Assembly (NCBI RefSeq): GCF_023065955.2
Contig: NW_026622997.1
Location: forward strand, 13,502,001 to 13,566,000
Direction: 5' to 3'
Origin: Ursus arctos
Taxonomy: Eukaryota > Chordata > Mammalia > Carnivora > Ursidae
Length of the DNA: 64,000 nt
Of the stretch, positions 60,170-64,000 are shown in pieces. A model generated the notes under the pieces. That model did no database searches and was not told where the DNA came from. It saw only the letters and a list, made by a program, of their open reading frames with translations. The stretch's first letter is position 1. Each line of letters opens with the position of its first letter. The position numbers were made by a program, and so were the translations under genes.

Positions 60170-60320
60170 AGAACAGGAAATGAGAGAGAAAGGGAAAGAG
60201 ACAAAGAATTAGGAAGAAGAAAACAAGAGGAGAAGGGAGAGGAAAAGGAAAGAAAGGGAAGAAAAAAGGGAGGGAGGGAGGGAGGATGAAAAGGAGGGAG
60301 GGTGGGAGGAAAGAAAGGGA
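60170..60320 (+). repeat. polypurine (GGAA/GGGA)n tract
   Basis: Purine-only over most of 150 bases ('gagagaaagggaaagaga', 'gggagggagggagggagga'). A Can-SINE follows immediately and has duplicated the end of the tract as its target site. Confidence 0.9.
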
Positions 60321-60327
60321 GCAGTAG

Positions 60328-60541
60328 GGGGCGCCTGGGTGGCTCAGTAAGTTAAGCTTCCAACTCTTGATTTTGGCTCAGGTCATGATCTCAGGACCTT
60401 GGGATTGAGCCCCTCATTGGGCTCTGCGCTCAGTGGAGAGTCTGCTTGAGATTCTCTCTCTCCCTCTGCCCCTCCCCCTGCTCATGTGCACACGCTCTCT
60501 CTCTTTCTCTCTCATAAATAAATAAATCTTTAAGAAAAAAA
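60328..60541 (+). mobile_element. Can-SINE, plus strand, inserted at a polypurine tract
   Basis: 'gggcgcctgggtggctcag', then 'aggtcatgatctcaggacc', 'gggattgagcccctcattgg', the CT-rich body and 'aaataaataaatctttaaga'. Purine-rich target repeats 'gaaagggagcagtagg' and 'agagagggaccagtag' bracket it approximately. Confidence 0.95.
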
Positions 60542-61389
60542 GAGAGGGACCAGTAGAGGGAGAGGTGTGATTATTGTCTTTTTTTTGGAGGGAGCTGAAA
60601 ACCCTTGGGTTTAGACGCTTCTTAATATGGAAGGATTCTTTTTATCTGCTCACATTTTGGGGATGGTAATTGGGGAGAAGGGTCGTAATTCAATGTTCTT
60701 TGATTGTTCATTCATTTCTTTCCTTCACTAAAGAAAATAGTAAAGTAGCCCATCCTACTCTCTGAGGGGTTTTATTTTTGTCTTTCTTTTTTAATATCTT
60801 CCCTTCCTGCTATTGGAGAAAAATATGCAAAATGTATTGATTTGATTTTTTTAAGTAAAACTGTGTCCTTGTCATATTTGATGTTCTATTGTTATTCCAA
60901 GTAGGCGTTTTTTAATATTCCCCAAGCCCCCTCATACTGGGATCCAATATCTGTCATGGAGCCTGATGTAGGTGGAAATTCAATGAGTCCTATTTACATA
61001 GAATCATTCATTGCAAGTTTTTCTCCTAATAGCAAATATATGCATATTTTCCTCCTGAGTAGAAATCAAAGTGGTTGACTCTTTAATTAGGAGAATTTTT
61101 TAACCACATCAAAGTCCTTTCCTATGGATATATTCTGACAGCATAACTATTTTATTCAGACTTTTCTTTGTATTATATATTTATATATATATATAATATA
61201 AATATATATAAATAAATATATAATATATATATTATATATTTACAGCATTGCAGTTTTATATAAAATTATTTTTAGGTTAACCAAAGGTCTTTGACTATAG
61301 AGATTTCATCTCTCATTTAAATAATAAACAGATAATGCCTCTATCAGAGATTCTCCACATGAGAGTAGATTGGAATTTTATTCTGGGGC
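60542..61389. other. AT-rich unique sequence with (TA)n block
   Basis: 61166-61246 is almost pure A/T with self-complementary 'atatatatataatata' words. No gene. Confidence 0.45.
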
Positions 61390-63090
61390 TCCTCCACTTG
61401 CATTGATGAGATGCAGCTAACCTAGTGCTTAGAGGGAAATTTATAGCTTTAAACACCTATATTAGAACACTAAACATCCACCTTAAAAAAATAGAAAAAG
61501 AATAGCAAACCAAACCCAAAACAAGAAGAAGAAATAAAATAATAAATATTAGAACAAAAACCAGTGAGATAGAAAGCAGAGAAATAATACAGAAAGTTAA
61601 TGAAGCCAAAAGTTGATTATTTGACAAGATCAATAAAAATAACAGTACTTTAACTAGAAACATCAAGGAACAAAACATAACACACAAATTACAAAAATTG
61701 GTAATGAAAGAAGGGACATTCCTATAGACCTTAAAGAAATTAAAAGAGTTATAAGTGACCACTAATAGCAACATTATACTGATAAATTAAACAAGTTAGA
61801 CTAGAGTGACAAACTCCTAGAAAGACATAATCTATTAAAAGTGACTCAAGACAAAACAAGAAATCTTAATAGACATTATAAATAAAAAATTGAATTAGTA
61901 ATAAAAATATCTGCTTATCAAGAAAACACAAGCTCAGACAGTTTTGCTGAGAAATTCAATCAAACATTTAACGAAGAAATCACAATTCATCATTTTGTTT
62001 TTTTAGAAAAATAGAGGAAGAGGAAAGACTCCCCAGCTGATTGCATTAGGTTAGTATTTCCCTGATACTTTAGCCAAAGGAATGCAATACAAATTATGGA
62101 ACAATATCTCTCATGACAATAGACACAAAATTTCCCAATGTAATATTAGTAAATTGAATCCAGCAATACATTAAAAAGGATTATAAATCTTGACAAAGTG
62201 GGATTGATACCAGAAATGCAAGGTTTAATTTAATATAAGAACCCCAAACAAGATAATATGCCCTATTAATGTAATAAATGACAAAAATTACATGAAAATC
62301 TCAATAGGCACAGAAAAAGCAAATCCAATACCCATTTATAAATGAAAAATCTCAACAGATAAGAAATTTAAGAAAATTTCCTTAACCTGATAAAGGGCAT
62401 CTACAAAAGAAACAAAAACAAACAAGCAAAAAAAAAAAAAAAATCCTATAGCTAACATCACTCATAGCTGTGAAATTTTAAATGAATTCCCCTAAGATTA
62501 GGAACAAAACAAGGATGTTCATTCTCACCACTTCTGCTTAAACTTGTGCAGAAGTTTGTGGCCAGAAGAGGAAGGCACAAAAATAAATTCCAAATTGGAA
62601 GGAAGAAGCAGAACTGTCTTATTTGTAGATGACACAATCTTGTATGTAGAAAATCCCAAAGAACACCTTCACCCACACTCAACCCCCCCCAAAAAACTAC
62701 TAGAACTAATGAACTCAGCAAGGTCACAGGACATTATATATATATATATGTATATATATACAAGAAACATATACATATATATATACATATATATATGTAT
62801 ATATCTACTATTACTAGTACATAGACATAGATATATAGATATTTATGTATATATATAGACATAGATGTATAGACATATCTATACATCTATGTCTATGTAC
62901 TAGTAATGAACATAGACAAATGAAATTAAGAAAACAATTTCATTCACAAAAGAAATAAAAAGATGAAAATACCTAAGGATAAATTTAACAAAAGAAGTAC
63001 AAGACTATACAACATTGATAGAGAAATTAAATAAGGTCTGACTAAAGACATTACATGTTCATGAAAAACTCATAGATTATATCAACTTGT
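61390..63090 (+). mobile_element. L1 ORF2 remnant including RT active-site motif
   Basis: Long ORF2-derived stretch: 'aagccaaaagttgattattt', 'gacaaagtgggattgatacc', 'aaaatctcaataggcacag', 'gaacaaaacaaggatgttca'. The reverse transcriptase motif reads F-V-D-D at 62622-62633; most L1s have FADD. It lies in a 105-codon frame (62544-62858) that is otherwise broken. After 62738 an AT-rich block disrupts it, and L1-like sequence resumes at about 62908. Multiple stops; inactive. Confidence 0.85.
62738..62907. repeat. AT-rich block with 23-base perfect inverted repeat inside L1
   Basis: (TA)n-like sequence, then arms that are exact reverse complements over 23 bases (62810-62832 and 62885-62907; the left arm contains 'ctagtacatagacatagat'). 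Inside is a second, competing hairpin with 18-base arms (62855-62872 and 62879-62896) and a six-base loop. It replaces part of an L1 ORF2 and probably grew from its native 'actaacaatgaaca'-type sequence. Confidence 0.9.
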
Positions 63091-64000
63091 GAGAAATATA
63101 GATGGTATAAAGGGCACCAATTCAGATAGATGATGTGGAGGTCATGGTAATATGTTAAGGAGCAAGAAGAGTATCATTTCTCATTATTTAAATGCAAGTG
63201 CTTCTTTTCTCCTTTTATCTCATTCAATCTACTTTTTAAAATCATTTCTAATATATGATTATTATGAACACACCAGTAAAGGAAATTTACAATATCCTCA
63301 TTTGTTTTAATGACATCAAGTGAGTTTCATCGAAGTAGAGGTTCTGAAATCGCATGTGTCTGTATTCATATTTTCCCTGTTTTCTCCTTTCTTGACTTGG
63401 TCTTTTGGTTAATTTCTTGAGTTGGGACATTACTGGCAGATTTTGTTCTATTTATTAAAAATATTTTCGACTGACTAAGGATGGAAATAGGCATACGCTT
63501 AACTCCTGAGAAACTGAGATTTCTAAATTATTTCCAAAAATTGGGAAATCAGATGTTTTTCCAAACTAAGAAGACAACTAAGAACCTTACCTGACCCTGA
63601 TGAGGCTTCTAAGAATTGAATTACATAAGGAAAAAAAAAAGTCCATATACACCAGAGACATATGCTTGTCATAAATGTGAAAAACATGCAGTTATTCAAC
63701 CTGAATTAAAATTTTAAATTTTGACACAGTTCATTAATGAAGACACTATGTGTTTTTCAGAAATAATATTTTTTTATCATAGCTATTAGACTTCCAGCTA
63801 TTTTTTAATAACAATAAATGTATTGTGAGGAAAGTTTTACTTAACTTTTCTTTTGTGTGTATCCTTTTCAGACCATTAGTACCTGCTTCTTGTTAAAAGT
63901 AATTAAGAATACTGAGAAAATGCCTTGAGAATAGTAAAATTAGAATAGGATGCTAATAATTAGGATAAAAACAAAGTTTATTTTTATGTCTGTTCTTTTA
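63091..64000. other. unique AT-rich sequence, no gene seen
   Basis: No recognised repeat or coding frame up to the window edge. Confidence 0.4.

Overview
This window is non-coding mammalian DNA from a carnivoran. The evidence is at least seventeen lysine-tRNA-derived Can-SINEs, which are confined to Carnivora; most keep the head block 'cacccaggcgcccc' (or its complement) and an A-rich tail. Three of them (near 6.8, 22.5 and 25.7 kb) share a diagnostic body ('cgagagagggaacacaag', 'ccgctgtgccacccagg') that I associate with arctoid caniforms, especially bears, the giant panda and seals. An arctoid, perhaps ursid, source is therefore my best guess, but that last step is from memory of the subfamily and is not proven here. 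There are no bacterial-type operons, and I see no convincing protein-coding gene. The longest open frames are explained by polypurine repeats, by reading across SINEs, or by chance.

Layout. 0-8 kb: AT-rich unique sequence, three polypurine tracts, Can-SINEs and a short L1 tail. 8-11 kb: a largely repeat-free block whose centre (about 9.95-10.3 kb) is a CpG cluster, rare in this CpG-poor window. It holds a textbook splice donor on the minus strand directly after an ATG, making it the only candidate promoter or first exon. 11-20 kb: ancient retroelements (MLT1-type LTR, an ERVL/MaLR-like LTR, several L1M pieces), with one clear three-layer nest near 16.4-16.7 kb. 20-32 kb: mostly unique sequence with Can-SINEs, an MLT1 LTR, an L1M/HAL1-like element and an MIR. 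32-39 kb: a Can-SINE carrying a piece of U2 snRNA, a probable solo LTR, and a decayed minus-strand ERVL-type internal region with a readable integrase segment and an MLT1 LTR lying within it. 39-64 kb: another ancient LTR, L2 and L1M copies that received younger SINEs or LTRs, two AT-rich microsatellites with perfect long inverted repeats, and an L1 ORF2 remnant with its reverse transcriptase active-site motif.

The pieces do not work together as a pathway. The window reads as a probable intron or intergenic desert shaped by layered retrotransposition. I did not find an undescribed biological system. The items most worth a second look are the U2 fragment inside the SINE at 32.2 kb, the CpG/splice-donor block at 10.2 kb, and the layered insertions that could date events in carnivoran history.
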